DNA of 64,000 nt. Source: Sinotaia quadrata (taxonomy: Eukaryota > Mollusca > Gastropoda > Architaenioglossa > Viviparidae). The position numbers and the translations under genes are program-made. The notes under the pieces are model-generated. The model was given only the letters and a program-made list of their open reading frames with translations, was not told the DNA's origin and searched no databases. Below are positions 25,056 through 38,175 of the stretch, one piece after another. How positions within the stretch are numbered: the first letter of the stretch is position 1; every line of letters begins with the position of its first letter. The stretch covers positions 18,899,001 to 18,963,000 of the forward strand of contig CM054182.1 of the NCBI GenBank assembly GCA_028829895.1, given 5' to 3'.

Positions 25056-25620
25056 TTTACTGCTTTACGTCTTTACGACATCCTAGCTCTCACAGATATT
25101 AAGTGTTTACGATATCCTAGTTGCTCACAGATATTAAGTCTTTACGACATTCTAGCTACTCACAGTTATTACGTCGTTACGACATCCTAGCTGCTGACAG
25201 ATAATGTTTGTACTAAAATTTGGGCCACTCTCGAGTATATTACGTCTTTAATGACATCCTTACTGCTCTAAGATACTTTACGTCTTTACTTATATCCTGG
25301 TTGCTCTTAAGTATTTTACGTCATTACTGACATCCGAGCTGCTCTCAAGTATTTAATCACTTTACTAACATCCGCCAGCTCTTATATATATCAAACGTCT
25401 ATATTTATCTCGGCTGCTCTAAAGTATTTTACGTCTTTACGTATATCCGGCCTGCTCCCAAGTATTCTACGTCTTTACTTACTACTGGCTGCTCTCATAA
25501 ACTTTATATCCTTCCTGATGTCTAGGTAGCTTTCAAGAATTTTACGTCTTTACTGATATTTAGGTTGCGTTTTACATCTTTACTGATATCTGGGTTTCAA
25601 TCATGCATACTACGTTCTTA
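25056..25620. repeat. Degenerate minisatellite, about 40-45 bp unit
   Basis: Words of the type TTTACGTCTTTACTGACATC and GCTGCTCTCAAGTATT recur about 13 times with many differences. Confidence 0.8.
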
Positions 25621-25739
25621 CTGACATTACTATAATACTAAAGCTAGTTAGGCTACTCTAGCTATATATGTTAACCGATTTTTAATCCTAGGGATTAAAG
25701 GTTTTCACTAAATTTAAGACAAAAAGGATAAATGTTTCT

Positions 25740-26200
25740 GACTTCAAAAAGTGTGAGCTAAATGTATTCACCAACTTGAAGACGTGAAGGGCAGAATGGG
25801 GCAGAATTTTGTTCCTGATTTGAAGATGTGAGGGGCAGAATGGGGCAGAATTTTGTTCCTGATTTGAAGATGTGAGGGGCAGGACATTGTCACTGATTTG
25901 AAGACGTGAGGGGCAGAATGTGGTCACTTCAAAACGTGAAGACTAGACCACTGACTTCAAGACGTGAGTGGCAGAGTGTGGTCACTTCAAAACGTGAAGA
26001 CTAGACCACTGACTTCAAGACGTGAGTGGCAGATTGTGGTCACTTCAAAACGTGAAGACTAGACCACTGACTTCAAGACGTGAGGGGCAGAGTGTGGTCA
26101 CTTCAAAACATGAAGAGTAGATCACTGACTTCGAGATGTGAGGGACACAATGTTGTCACTGACTTTAAGGTGTGAGGGGCAGAAAATTGGCCGCTGACAA
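25740..26200. repeat. Minisatellite with GAYGTGAGGGGCAGA core
   Basis: Units contain CTGACTTCAAGACGTGAG and GGCAGAGTGTGGTCACTTC. A roughly 60 bp higher-order period is visible at 25920-26110. Confidence 0.88.
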
Positions 26201-26574
26201 TTCAAGAATGTGGATGCTGGCTTAAAGAGAAATATTAAATAAATACGTTGTCCTCAAGACTTGAAGGCTAAATGTATTCATTGCATTTAAAACCTGTCGG
26301 CTAAAAAATATGTTCACTGACCTCAGACATGAGGACTAAATATATTCATTGACCTGAGACATAAGAAATAAATCTTTTTCACTGACTTTTAAGACCTACA
26401 GGTTGGGTGGCTGGAAGGTGGGCTAAATGTGCTTACTGCCGATATGTTAATTTTAGAAGCTCGCTTAATTCGAACTAAGAATGTGATGGTGAATCAACTC
26501 CAAACCCATTTACAAACTATTGTTTGTTTGTTTCTCACGAGCTAAGCCTGTATGTTAGATTTTTAAGGACTATG
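26201..26574. other. Continuation of decayed repeat, no gene
   Basis: TTCACTGACCT and AGACATGAG-like words suggest strongly diverged copies of the preceding array up to about 26400; the rest is unique. Confidence 0.4.
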
Positions 26575-26745
26575 TCTATGTTTTTCAAGGGCTATGCCTG
26601 TCTGCATGTTTTTCAAGGGCTATGCCTGTATGTATGTTTTTCAAGGGTTATGTCTGCATGTTTTTCAAGGGCTATGCCTGTATGCATGTTTTTCAAGGGC
26701 TATGCCTGTATGCATGTTTTTCAAAGGCTATGCCTGTTTGTATTT
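26575..26745. repeat. 27 bp minisatellite, about six copies
   Basis: The unit is TTCAAGGGCTATGCCTGTAT plus GCATGTT. An 89-codon ORF is only this repeat. Confidence 0.93.
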
Positions 26746-26799
26746 TCAATAATCTACTTTAAAAGACAATATTACATTTTCTGTATGTCATAACGTGCT

Positions 26800-27305
26800 C
26801 TCTGTATGTCCATGAAGTGCTGTCTGCCAGTCAGGATGTTTTCCTTACGTGTCACGACTTTTTTTCTACAGGCCAGGACGTGGTGTTTATTTGTCACGAC
26901 GTGTGGTCTACAGGCCAAGAAGTGTTGTTTACTTGTCACGACGTGAGGTCTACAGGCCAAGAAGTTTTGTTTACTTGTCACGACGTGAGGTCTGCAGGCC
27001 AAGAAGTGTTGTTTACTTGTCACGACGCGTGGTCTACAGGCCAAAAAGTGTTGTTTACTTGTCACGACGTGAGATCTATAAGTCAGGAAGTGCAGTTTAC
27101 ATGTCAAGTTGTGCGGTTTACAGACCAGGAAATGCTGTTTACGTGTCACGGCATGCGGTCTACAGGCCAGGACGTATGGTTTACAAGTCAGGACGTGCTG
27201 TCTGCTAGCCAGGACGTGTTTACAAGTCAGGGCGTGCTGTCTGCCAGCCAGGACGTGTTGTTTACAAGTCAGGACGTACTGTATACTTGTTACAACCTGC
27301 GGTCT
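26800..27305. repeat. 42 bp minisatellite, about twelve copies
   Basis: The unit is GTTTACTTGTCACGACGTGA plus GGTCTACAGGCCAAGAAGTG and TT. It is divisible by three, so three frames on the plus strand and one on the minus strand stay open, the longest 175 codons. This is the longest ORF in the window after the BMP3-like exon, but it has no start context, no non-repeat domain, and is judged non-coding. Confidence 0.92.
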
Positions 27306-27612
27306 ACTGAATCAATAGAACGTTTTAGTTCTGGTTGCGCCTAGATTTAAGCTATTCATTTTCAAGGAACGCACTGTAATTAATTAATCTCAATATTAAG
27401 TGATCGTATGTGAACATTGAAATGGCTCTTGTTGAAGAAATATTCATAGTGACGCAAGTTAAAGATTACGAATTCATTGATTTATAGACAATAATATGCA
27501 CCTAAAGTCGTAGATCAGTATCCTTAAATAATAATAAGTGAAAACACCCGTACAACGTAGCAAAACAACGAAAATACGTCTGTAAAGATGAGACTCGTCA
27601 TGCAGGTGTGAA
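27306..27612. other. No gene seen
   Basis: AT-rich unique sequence. Confidence 0.4.
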
Positions 27613-27742
27613 TGACACATAACCTACCTATAAACATGGAATAACATCACAAAAATGACGCATAACCTACTTATAAACATGGAATAACATCACAAAAATG
27701 ACGCATAACCTACCTATAAGCATGGAATAACATCACAAATAT
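27613..27742. repeat. 43 bp minisatellite, three copies
   Basis: Units start TGACRCATAACCTACCTATA and include CATGGAATAACATCAC. They are almost identical. Confidence 0.95.
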
Positions 27743-27999
27743 GACGCCGTTTCTGTGGCGAGCAAAGATAGACACGTAAAAAAGTACGAACTGAAAACAC
27801 ACTAACCAAAATTATTTATATGAATTGTGTACACCAACGGTTTACCATGAATGATTTTTTTTTTAAATGAATTTTGAAAACTGACACGATGACGTGAAAG
27901 ACCAATACGTAAATACGGATGACATGTTTTGTGAAGAGAGCACGCACATAAACATCAATGACCAGCAAGTCCATACGAATGAACTATTTTCTTTTGAAG

Positions 28000-28001
<2 letters not shown>

Positions 28002-28083
<82 letters not shown>
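28002..28083. repeat. (AC)n microsatellite
   Basis: About 41 perfect dinucleotides. Confidence 0.98.
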
Positions 28084-28086
<3 letters not shown>

Positions 28087-28895
28087 TTATAAACACATTT
28101 ATATACACATACACGTGCGTGCGTACACACACAACTCATGTATTGTGTGTGGACATTGTTACTAACACATAGGTCTACACATGAATAATATATACTGTAA
28201 TGTTAGCGTTGGAAGCTTGACATGATTATAAATAATAAACACATTGTGAAGAGGGATCCAGAGCAAATGGTTTTGAATAATATACAAATTCTTTGTCAAT
28301 GTTGCGTCATAAAATATATAATGTAATGCTTAAAACAAACAAAAAACATCTTTTAAGAAATGAACATAGCAATATGAACATTATGAATATATAATTTTCT
28401 TGTAACCATTGTAGCCAGGAACATGAATGTAACAGGAAAGTTCTAAAAGGTGAACCCAGCAGTAAAACCATTCATAAAATACAATTTGGAAGTAACACAG
28501 CAGACAAGCCAGGATAGTACATAATTGTCATGTGAACATTGCATTGTGAATATAAACTATTGAATGATATATTATTTTATTTTATTTTACACTGAGCTCA
28601 ACAAAGAGATACGTAAGAATGAGTGAATGATATACAAAGGAAGTGTGAACGAATTAAAAAGGTGAAACGAGTTTCACACACAATGTGGAAGGAATATGAT
28701 TGTTGCTAACTCTTGAGATTAAACAGATTTAATGAAATAGATGGAGAGAAAATACATACATAAAGATAGATAGACAGACAGATATGCAGATAGATGTACA
28801 AATACGCATACAGAGGTTCTTAAATAAGCGATTTTACAATCTCTGCCACAACCAAAACTACACAACCACCGCCTTCGTCCACGTACACACAAATT
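28084..28895. other. No gene seen
   Basis: AT-rich. A short GATAGATAGACAGACAGATA tract occurs near 28765. No exon recognised. Confidence 0.45.
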
Positions 28896-29227
28896 TCATA
28901 GCCTTATTCTTTCTTCACTAAATATATTTTAAACGAGAAAAGGTATCAATCTATGACAGATAGCATAGTTTTATTCATTCTTCACAAAATATATTTAAAA
29001 CGAAAATAGTTATTAATCTATGAGAGACAGCATAGCTTTTTTCACTCTTCATAAAATATATTTTAAACGTAAAAGTTATCAAGCTGTAGGAGATAGCATA
29101 GCTTTCTTCACTCTTCACAAAATATATTTTAAATATAAAAGTTATCAAGCTATGAGAGATAGCATAGCTTTCTTCACTCTTCACAAAATATATTTTAAAC
29201 GTAAAAGTTATCAAGCTATGGGAGATA
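28896..29227. repeat. 66 bp minisatellite, about five copies
   Basis: Units contain CACTCTTCACAAAATATATT and AAAAGTTATCAAGCTATG. Open frames on both strands come from the 66 bp period. Confidence 0.95.
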
Positions 29228-30049
29228 ATTTATGGTGTTTGCCCATCACTCTGCCCACAATCCCTTTGTGCTCCTGTAGGCAAAAGGTAATTTAGGAAGA
29301 AAGTATAATAAAGAAAAAAGTAATCACGCACATATTACAATTAAGAATAATGTTACTAATCTCTTTTTGTATGCCAGTGAATATGAACACTCTAAGGTAA
29401 GCGACAAAAAGAACTGCCAAAAAACCCCAAGCAAAATCCCTACAACAAATTCTACAAGAGTCAACGTTTCATCTAAATACTCTTCATCAGGACAATGCTG
29501 CTATAACAATGACGTACAAACTAAGAAATGTGTAAGTGTACTGATGGATAGATGGAGGTTTTGAAATATCTTTTAGCTGCATGCAGATTGCACTATAAAG
29601 ACCTGAAGGACATTTTTAACATTAATCTGCCGCCGTCTTTTGTTGTTGTTATTATACTGTGGGCTAATACTTCCCTTGTTATGTTGCATTGGTTTCTTTT
29701 TTAACGCTTACTAGTCGTTTTGTTTATTGGTTGAAATTTTTTTTTTTATATAGAGACCAAAAATACAAAAAAATATAAATGTCAATAAAACGACATAAGA
29801 GCACAGTCTTGTATAAGTTATGATATTCTACTGATGTACAGTTTGTAAATAAATTTAAATAATTTTTATAATAACAGCAATTACGCAATGTTTTATTCAA
29901 CGTAAAAAGATTAGAAAAGAAAAAATTGGACTGGGCTAGAGCAAAACGTTTTCACAAGACAATAACTGAAAATTTTAATTCCTATGATTAAAGACTACAA
30001 ACGATGGAGAGAATATCACTTATTTTAAGGCGTACTTGAAACATATATT
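29228..30049. other. No gene seen; one retroelement-like word
   Basis: A 65-codon plus-strand ORF at 29367-29564 has no recognised domain. On the minus strand, about 29496-29455 reads CCTGATGAAGAG...GATGAAACGTTG, resembling terminal sequences of Penelope-like elements (see findings). Confidence 0.4.
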
Positions 30050-30790
30050 ATAGAACATTTATGTTTTATAGGCGTGATTAACCCGACCGTGTAGAACATG
30101 TTTTATGGGCGTGGCTAAAACAGATATGTAGAACATTAGATTTCTAAGCGTGGTTAAATTCAACAGGTACAAGATTACAGACTTAACCGACAATATAGAA
30201 CATGTTTTCTAGGCGTGGTTTAAAAACGATATAGTTGAATTTTGTTTTCTAAGAGTGGTTAAAGCCGACATGTAGAACTTCGATATCTAGGCGTGATTAA
30301 AATCGCAATATACAACATTAGAATTAACCAACAATATAAAACATATGTTTTCTAGGAATTTTTAAAACTGACCAAACAAAACATCAGCTTTTTAAGCGTG
30401 CTTAAAACTGACCAAATAAAACATCATCAGCTTTGTAGGCGTGATTAAATGACCAAATGAAACACCATATTTCTAGGCTTGATTAAAACTGACCATGCAA
30501 AACGTTTGGTTTGGAGGCGTGATTAAATGACCAAGGAGAACATTTGTTTTCTAGGCGTGATTAAATGACCAAGGAGAACATTTGTTTTCTAGGCGTGATT
30601 AAAACTGACAAGATAAAACGTTTGATTTCTAGGCGTGATTAAAACTGACAAGATAAAACGTTTGATTTCTAGGCGTGATTAAAACTGACAAGATAAAACT
30701 TTTGATTTCTAAGCGTGATTAAAACTGACAATGTAAAACGTTTGATTTCTAAGCGTGGTTGAAACCGACCAAGTAAAACATCTGATCAAA
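30050..30790. repeat. About 40 bp minisatellite
   Basis: Units are GCGTGATTAAAACTGACAAG followed by ATAAAACGTTTGATTTCTAG. Three units at 30590-30720 are almost perfect; the left half is diverged. Confidence 0.92.
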
Positions 30791-32194
30791 ACCGGTTATG
30801 CTCAACGTTTCAGACCGTTTAAGGACTGGCCCCATAATACAAGCCAACAAGCAATTATTTTCACATTTTTCTTTTTTATGGAGACATAAGTGACTTTTTG
30901 TCATGAAATGGGTAAGTTTGAACATTTTACAGTGCAAATCAATTACACAATCACTCACTACTCATAAATCTTTATCTGTTGGGACATTTGTTTCTCTCGG
31001 ATTCAAATTACGCCCGTGTGGAAGTTGTATTTGTTTTGACACGTTACTAAGAGAGAAATGAGAAGTGAGTGAGAATAAACCTTGAATCTCAGAAATAAAA
31101 GAAACCTTACCATATTTACTTTCGTTAGCAATATTGCAATTGTATCATAGCTAATGCTGCTCTCTCCGATAAAAAAAAACCACAATAATGACATCTATAG
31201 TATGAACATACGCAATTGTTGTTTACTTTATTCAGGAGTTTTAATAATAGTAAAGGATAGATGATCTATAATGAAAACTATAAATATACCTACATTTACA
31301 AATATGTACAAATAAAAGACAATAAACATTCCCTGAAGTAATTTGCAATTCACAAAAGTCTGTTTGCTGCTTGTCCTATGTCCAACAATTGTTTTTATCT
31401 CGGGGTGGACGTTGTGTATTGGTGATTGTGTAACAATATTCTTTGTAAAAGTTAAGGCAAGCTTTTGCTCTTAAATCGTAGCTTAGTCAAATAACCAATA
31501 TAAAAAGAAAACCTAAACGAAACGAAATAAAACACCATAACAGAATACAACGAACACAACAAAACAAAGCATATTCTAACAAGCAAAAACCAATAGAAAC
31601 AACAAGGGACAAGAGTAAACTAACTGATTTTAAACTATCCATGAAACTGAATGTTTTTTGAGTGCTTTCTATAAATAATCTGATAACAAGAGTTTGTATA
31701 GTAATTATGTACATTTATATTTATAATAATTATTAATGTCATTTGAAACAAATACAGACACAAAAACATTGTAGAGACTGTTCTTGTTAGTTTTGTCACT
31801 GGCTGAATGATAAACGTTCGATTAACCGTCTTTCTTTCCAGCTGTAACCCCGCAGAACTAAGTAGCGTGCATATAAACATCGTTACTTGCAATTTACGTA
31901 AATTGAGCACCTCATTTTCCAGAGAAACAAAAACGAAACAGAGTTATCGGACTTTGATTTTGTTGTTGGAGACGCTTGCTGTGAATGCGTCCAACTCGTA
32001 TCACGACCAGCCGTCGTTTGTCTAAGGCTCTCTAAGCCTTACTTTTCAATGCTGTTCACTTTCGTATACACAAAGAAATGGTACACTCGTTTCAATGTAA
32101 TAGATCGCCGTCGCGACACTGGTGACAGTTGCGTTTTGGCGCCAATCTGTTCTTAATCCACAGGTTGTGAACGATCTCATTACATTGTGTTCAG
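30791..32194. other. No gene seen
   Basis: Several 60 to 91 codon ORFs lie on either strand without domain or exon-like boundaries. Nothing is supported as a gene. Confidence 0.45.
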
Positions 32195-32850
32195 AATTGG
32201 ACTATACTTGGCCTGGTTTCATAGTCTTCAGGTCTGTATTTTACTAGATCTAAATTCATTGTCTTCGGATTTGAATTATCAGTAAAATGACTCATTGTGT
32301 TCTGAACGGGTGCATTCGTGACTCGATCAAATCGGGTGTATTCTTGACTCGAATTTATGTGTTCGAGATTTTATTATGTTTGAACTACAATTCAATTTCT
32401 TTAGACTTCTCTTCTTGGCTTCATTTCTTTTTTGTTCAGAGTTGGTCTACACTGAACTTCGTTTTATTGAATTCACAATGGACTATCATCAACGATCTAA
32501 TTTATTGTGTTCAGTTTTGAACTATGCTTGCTCATGTTTCATTGTGTGCAGATATGAACTACACTTGACCTCATTTCAATTGCTCAACCTTTGTCTATAC
32601 TTGACCTCGTGTCGCTGTAAGTACGCTTGGTCTATACTTGCTCTCTTTTTTTGTGTGTGCTAAGATTCAGATTACAGTTTCTTGATGTTTAAGTATGGAC
32701 TCTACTTGACCTCGTTTGGTGATGTTTAGGTATGTTTATACTATACTTGACCTCATTTCGTGATGTTTAAGTACGGACTATACTTGACCTCGTTTCGTGA
32801 TGTTTAGATATGGGCTACACTTGATCTGGTTTCACTTTGTCCAGGTTTGA
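32195..32850. repeat. Degenerate minisatellite, about 40-45 bp unit
   Basis: Units contain TATACTTGACCTCGTTTCGT and GATGTTTAAGTATGGAC. The best copies are at 32690-32830. It lies just downstream of the BMP3-like gene's predicted 3' end. Confidence 0.85.
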
Positions 32851-32899
32851 ACCATTCCCCCTTTCTATAGCTTGGCGATTTAAGGTCACCTTATTTAAT

Positions 32900-32905
32900 T
32901 TTATT
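32900..32905 (-). terminator. Candidate poly(A) signal of the BMP3-like gene
   Basis: AATAAA on the minus strand lies about 490 bases downstream of the stop codon. It is one of several possible signals in AT-rich sequence; no transcript evidence is available. Confidence 0.3.
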
Positions 32906-33397
32906 TATGCGAGGCTGGACTAATGTACTGTTTACCCTAATAAAGTAAACTATCACCATTGTCATGGTTGAAGATCAGTTTGACTATCTCTCCTCTCTCT
33001 CTCACACACACGCACTTATGCATGCATACACGTCTGAATAATGAAGTCTTCAAAAATGTCACAATTCGTTAAAACTGAGTGGTGAGCTTAATTGGGGGTT
33101 CTAATTCCGGGTAGGGATTCTAATGCAGGAACATAGTGGTTATTTATGGTAGTGCCACACAGCTGCAAATAGAAATTGAAATTGTTGAGTAATGTTAACA
33201 AATATTCTCCAGTGAACTCGAGCCACGGGCCGTTGTTTGGTTATTGTACACAACACACAAGCACGCTTACACGTTCACTGCATTTTCTCTCGCGAGACTG
33301 CCTGCTTGAGTCACGTGGTAAGACCAGCCCTGGCGCTCAGGCGGTGCTGGTCACGGTGTGTTCTTTGGAAGACAGGAGCTCCTTCCAGCCAACGAGT

Positions 33398-33589
33398 CTA
33401 CCTGCAGGCACACGACTGAACGCTCATACCCGGGTAGTTCTTTAAGACGACGTTACGATTTTCGTCGAAGTACAGCAGTGTTACTGACGTCATGACATCT
33501 GGTATACAACATGGCGCCGGGACGTCGGCGTAAACTCCTATGGCGTTCACGATGCTCTGGATTGTGGCGTGGTTTGACGGCCGCAGTTT
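33398..33589 (-). CDS. BMP3: BMP3/GDF10-like TGF-beta ligand, final coding exon
   Basis: This exon contains no early ATG and so does not appear as a long ORF. It encodes 63 residues and a TAG stop (33400-33398). It starts [18 protein letters not shown], continues [20 protein letters not shown], and ends MSVQSCACR. These are the hallmark features of the TGF-beta C-terminal half: SNHAxxQ helix, the CC pair whose second Cys-type position forms the dimer bond, LYFDExxNVVLK strands, and terminal CxCR. The vertebrate BMP3/GDF10 group has [14 protein letters not shown] in the same position. The acceptor is TCTTTACAG at 33598-33590. Exon 2 ends PFPLTK in phase 0, so the join reads PFPLTK-KLRPSNH with no missing or extra residues relative to the family. 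The protein is expected to be secreted, dimeric and a BMP-pathway modulator. The symbol denotes the family; orthology needs a tree. Confidence 0.95.
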   Translation of the reverse strand, partial: KLRPSNHATIQSIVNAIGVYADVPAPCCIPDVMTSVTLLYFDENRNVVLKNYPGMSVQSCACR

Positions 33590-34239
33590 CTGTAAAGAGA
33601 TTTATTTTATTTTTAGAATGAATCTTTCAGGATGGGAACAAAATCCCGCACTGGAAGAGAATGCAGGCCAGGCAATACGCAGGCCAGAAACAAGGACATA
33701 AAGAAAGACTGAAAAACAGGTGACGAAATGAAAGTGAAGACGTCTCGCGGGACACAAAACGAGAGGAACACATGTTAGAAGAGCATTCAATTTAGTTTTC
33801 GTTTTTCTTTCTAGACATCTTTTTTGAAAAGAAAAATGAAATTTCAAGATACCCAAAACAAAACAAAATACATCCAACAAAAATATTTGCTAACCAACAA
33901 AATTAAATAAATAAATAAAAATGCGAAGAGCACTTATACCCAAGCAAAAATGTAAAGTCTATCTTGTAAAGTTTAAGTACCTCAGCAACTTTTGGAAATT
34001 ATATTATTTTAATTTTATACCTGCAATAAAAACATATCCTTGATCATGCACAAAATCGTCACATGACGAAAACAAAGTGGCTCAAATGCTCCGGGCTATA
34101 CTACAGTCAAGTCAAAGGCTGTTTTTTGTTTTGTTCCGCGTGCAGTTAAGGTTTGCAATAGCACGAAACATTCATGCAGACCTTGTTTCTATTTGTCAAG
34201 TGTCATACCTACAGTATAAAAGTGTGTTTGGATATTTTT

Positions 34240-34600
34240 GCCTTCTCTGTCATCAGGCTCATTTGTGTATAAAAGACTGTTGTTTTTTGCCCAATGTCGT
34301 CATCAGGCTCGTTTGCGTATAAAAGTGTTTGGGGCGTTTTTTGCCCTATGTCGTCATCAGGCTCGTTTGCGTATAAAAGTGTTTGGGGCGTTTTTTGCCC
34401 TATGTCGTCATCATGCTCGTTTGCGTTTAAAAAGTGTGTTTGGTTATTTTTTGGTCCTGTATCGTCATCATGCTCGTTTGTGTATAAAAATGTGTTTAAG
34501 GGTGGGTGGGGTTAGCCTATGTCGTCATTAGGCTCGTTTGTGTATAAAGTTTGGGTACTTTGCTCTCTGTATCGTCGTCAGCTCGTTTGTGTCAATAGAT
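34240..34600. repeat. 54 bp minisatellite, about six copies
   Basis: Units contain GTCGTCATCAGGCTCGTTTG plus CGTATAAAAGTGTTTGGGG. Two central units are nearly identical, and outer ones lose the TTTTTTGCCCTAT part. Open frames are due to the 54 bp period. Confidence 0.93.
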
Positions 34601-37600
34601 AACATCGAAAATCTCGCAAAAACACTCATCTTTTGATCGCTTAATTGCAATATCCATTAGACTATGACTTTGAAATTATATTTATATATATTATCAAAAC
34701 ACTTAACTTAGTTGAGATTCCTTTTCACGTGGTCTTTAAGAAACAAAAACAAACAACACTCCTGAAACTGGGAAAGCTTACTGAGAAAAGGCCAACGTGG
34801 CATGAATTAGCATCCCAAGTTTTTTTGTTAATCTAAGATAGAAGTAATCATTTCACTCAGTTCCTGGCGTAGTGTTGTTTATTTCTCTTCCCATTTACCT
34901 TCGGTGTTTACGTACAAACTATCATGAGCAGGTTATCTCCCGCATCTCCCAGACTCTCACGTTCTTTTCCTCCTAAATAAAGCCGGCTAAAACGATTGGT
35001 AATGACTTGTTTTTCATTTTGTGACGTCACAACAGGATCAAGCTCTCGATTACTTAGTCAGTAAACAAACGAGCAAACAGCGACAAGCCTCATTCAGCAA
35101 CTGAACAGAAAGTAGTACGAACATGCCACCCACCCACCCACCTACCCAACCAATCGACCAGATAAATAACTGACAAAACTATATTTTTGAAATTAATATA
35201 CATACGATACTGCATTATTTTTTAATCACTATTATCCGTTTTAAAATTTAAGGCAAGTGGATTAAAGACATCTAGCCAGTTGATCACGGGAGTGAATGAA
35301 TCATAAAATCACTTGAAGGACACTTACGGAGAAAGAAAAACAACAATAAAACTAAAATGTTTTACTACAGTAGTACACATTGTAGTCATCTTGATACTAT
35401 GGACATTGCAAACAGCACCTCCTCCCTCCTACCCCCGTCCCCTACACACCTACCTAAATCACTCCTTTCCATCCCTCCAGCTTTCTCTTCACCACGTGAC
35501 TACTAAAGCTGAAGGGAAGTAAATCAAGCCGCATTGTACTAAGATCGCCAAGTAAAAAAAAAATCTAGGGGAAAGTAGATTTACTTTAGGATAGGTGTGT
35601 TTAAACAGGACTTACAGAAGAATCTGCGCCATCCTTCTTCAAAGCAGATGCACCTCATTGTCTGGCATAGACATACCCGTTATAAGACGAACGTTTACTT
35701 TGCTCACTCGGGTATTTTTCAACAAGGGTATACATATGACAGATTCTTATGCCTGTAGTAAAACACTTGGTCAGAGGTTAAGTGTCTGTTTCGTGTGAGG
35801 TTAATATGAAAAGGTAGTTTCAAGTGGTCCGTCCGTCTCCCTCTCTCGTTCAGTTTTACTCTCCCCCTATTTCGGTTTCTCTATCCCTCATTCAGGCTCT
35901 CTCTTTTTACCATATCTCGTTCCATTTTCCCTCTGCTAATTTCCACCACCACCCTCTTTCTATCCCCCTCTCTACCCTCCGCCTCGTTGCTGCTGCTGCT
36001 CTCTCTCTCTCTCGTTTATTCGGTTCCTATTGCATGCTCTAGTCTCTTTTCCTCTCTCGCTCAGTTGTGGTGTCAGTCTTTGTCTTTCTTTCTCACTCTT
36101 CTCTCTTTCCTATCTTCACTTATTCATTAGGAAGTTTTCTTTGCTGTCTGTCACAGCAGGAGTAAGTTCTCTCCTCTCTATCCCCCCCTGGAGAGTTTTG
36201 AAACACTGATGTAAACACCGCATTGAGAATGAGACGTCACGTGTTTTAACAATATGCGTTGATTGACATACTAGTTCGTTTGTACAGACAATTTAATAAT
36301 TATAATATAAATTACACTGGCACAGAGAAAACAGTTTGTAGTTATTCTCTTGATATTTATTGTACATGTGACATTAGAAACAATAAAAATTAAGTTAAAT
36401 CATACAGAACACACTCGCATACATATTCACAAAAGTCCACACATAAAACTGTCCCAAATGCATGCTGCTGTTCTGCTAATCTAATCAAAACACTACAACG
36501 TACATAAGCAAAATCTGCGCATTGCCGCATTAAGAGATAAAGGTAACAGACATTAGCATATAAAAATTTTTGAAACAGTCATTGGCACACCCTTTACCCA
36601 GTAATTAGATTTGTAGTCAATGACATTTTAAATAAACTTTACACAGGTGCGTATGTAATCATGGCGTGCAGCGAGAGTTGCGTGGTTTCATTTGTTACTA
36701 AACAATCGGTGAAAATTTAGAAAATATGTGCCAGTCCTTGACTCGTCTAAACTATTAAGTCGAAAAGAAAACTGTGACTACAATTTCTGCATAAAGGCAA
36801 CTCATGTTAGACGGTCGTACGCATGCGCACTGAATGACTGCCTTTTCGATAGAAACAGTACTCAGTTTCGACGGTGCTTGACACACGTCAGTGAAAGGCC
36901 GGTCATTTTGCTCCCACAACACCATTCACCACACCTCAGTATCACGCAGTCAACAGAGCAGTCGAAGTAAGAACTTCACAAAACCTCGAGATAAAGACCC
37001 TCTCTCCTCGCGAACGAGTGAATAGGGGACAGACCCAAATTAATTCGAGTTGGGGCAATGCAGTCACTCGAAAAACCACTCTACTTTGCCACTGTCAACG
37101 CAATTCAGACAGTAATTCTAACAGTTTCGTCTGGCAATCTTCGTGCAAACTGGATACTGAGCCAGGAGAGCACACTCTCAGAAGGCAGATACCTCATGCT
37201 CTGTTGTTGGTCGATGAAAATAACCGACTCAGAACAGAGAAAAAGTTTCGGGAGCGAATGAGTCCTCCCTGACACTGCAAGAATAGAAAGACGATAACAG
37301 AGATCAGTAGACAAAATCTAATTGCAATCGGCCTTCAAGTGTTTCGTGGGGTTTAGGGATTATAATTTGCATTTCATTACTTTCAGATTTGTGCTACTTT
37401 TGCGTTGCAAATTATTATTTGAGTCACTGTTCAGCTGGGGAGATCCATTTAATGTGCCGGATGTAATGACAGCAGAATATATATTTATTTTTTTAAATAT
37501 GTGGCTGAATTATGCTATGGAAGTGGATATGGAAATTCATTAAGATCACATTGTTCTGTATTGCCCAGCTTGTGAAATTAATGTATATAGTACGATTCGT

Positions 37601-37654
37601 ATTTGTCTACATATCCTTTAAATACCTATTAGTATTTTCCTCAAATCGTCATTG

Positions 37655-38175
37655 TTCCAAGTCGAATCTCGATACAGTTAAAGTCTCAAGTCGAGAGTCA
37701 AGTCCCTTAGGTCACTTTCGGATCAAGTTCCAAGTCAAGTCCAAAGTCGAGTCTCAGGGCTTATTTAAACAATGTCACGTCACTTTCGGATCAAATCCCA
37801 AGTCAAGCCATATGTCGAATCTCAGGCTTTCAGGTCAAGTCACAAGTCTAGTCCCAAGGTTTAATTTAGATAATGTCAATTCACTTTGGATCGAGTCCCC
37901 AGTCAAATCCCAAGTTAAGTCCCAAGTCGAGCCCTAAGGCTTAATTAAACAACGTCAAGTCACTTTTGGATGAAGGCCCAAGTCAAGTTCCAAGTAAAGT
38001 CCTAATTAATTAATTAATTAATTAATTAAACAATGTCTAGTTACTTTCAGTTCAAGTCTCAAGTCATGTTCCAAGTCCCAAAGGTTTAATTAAACAATGT
38101 CAAGTTACTTTCAGGTCACATCCCAAGTCAAATCCTACACAATGTCAAATCTCGTTCAAGTCAAGTCCCATGTAG
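37655..38175. repeat. Degenerate array of CAAGTCAAGTCCCAAGTCGA words
   Basis: Short CAAGTC-rich units are grouped into blocks of about 90 bp, each followed by TTAATTAAACAATGTCAAGT. A (TTAA)n run at 38002-38029 sits inside. The order suggests a two-level repeat. Confidence 0.85.

Noticed and set aside
26817..27344. 175-codon plus-strand ORF, the second longest in the window
   Set aside because: It consists almost wholly of a 42 bp tandem repeat whose period keeps all plus-strand frames open. There is no non-repeat domain, start context or splice structure.
35820..36130. CT-rich stretch with Ser/Leu/Phe-rich ORF
   Set aside because: Low-complexity pyrimidine sequence; no coding evidence.
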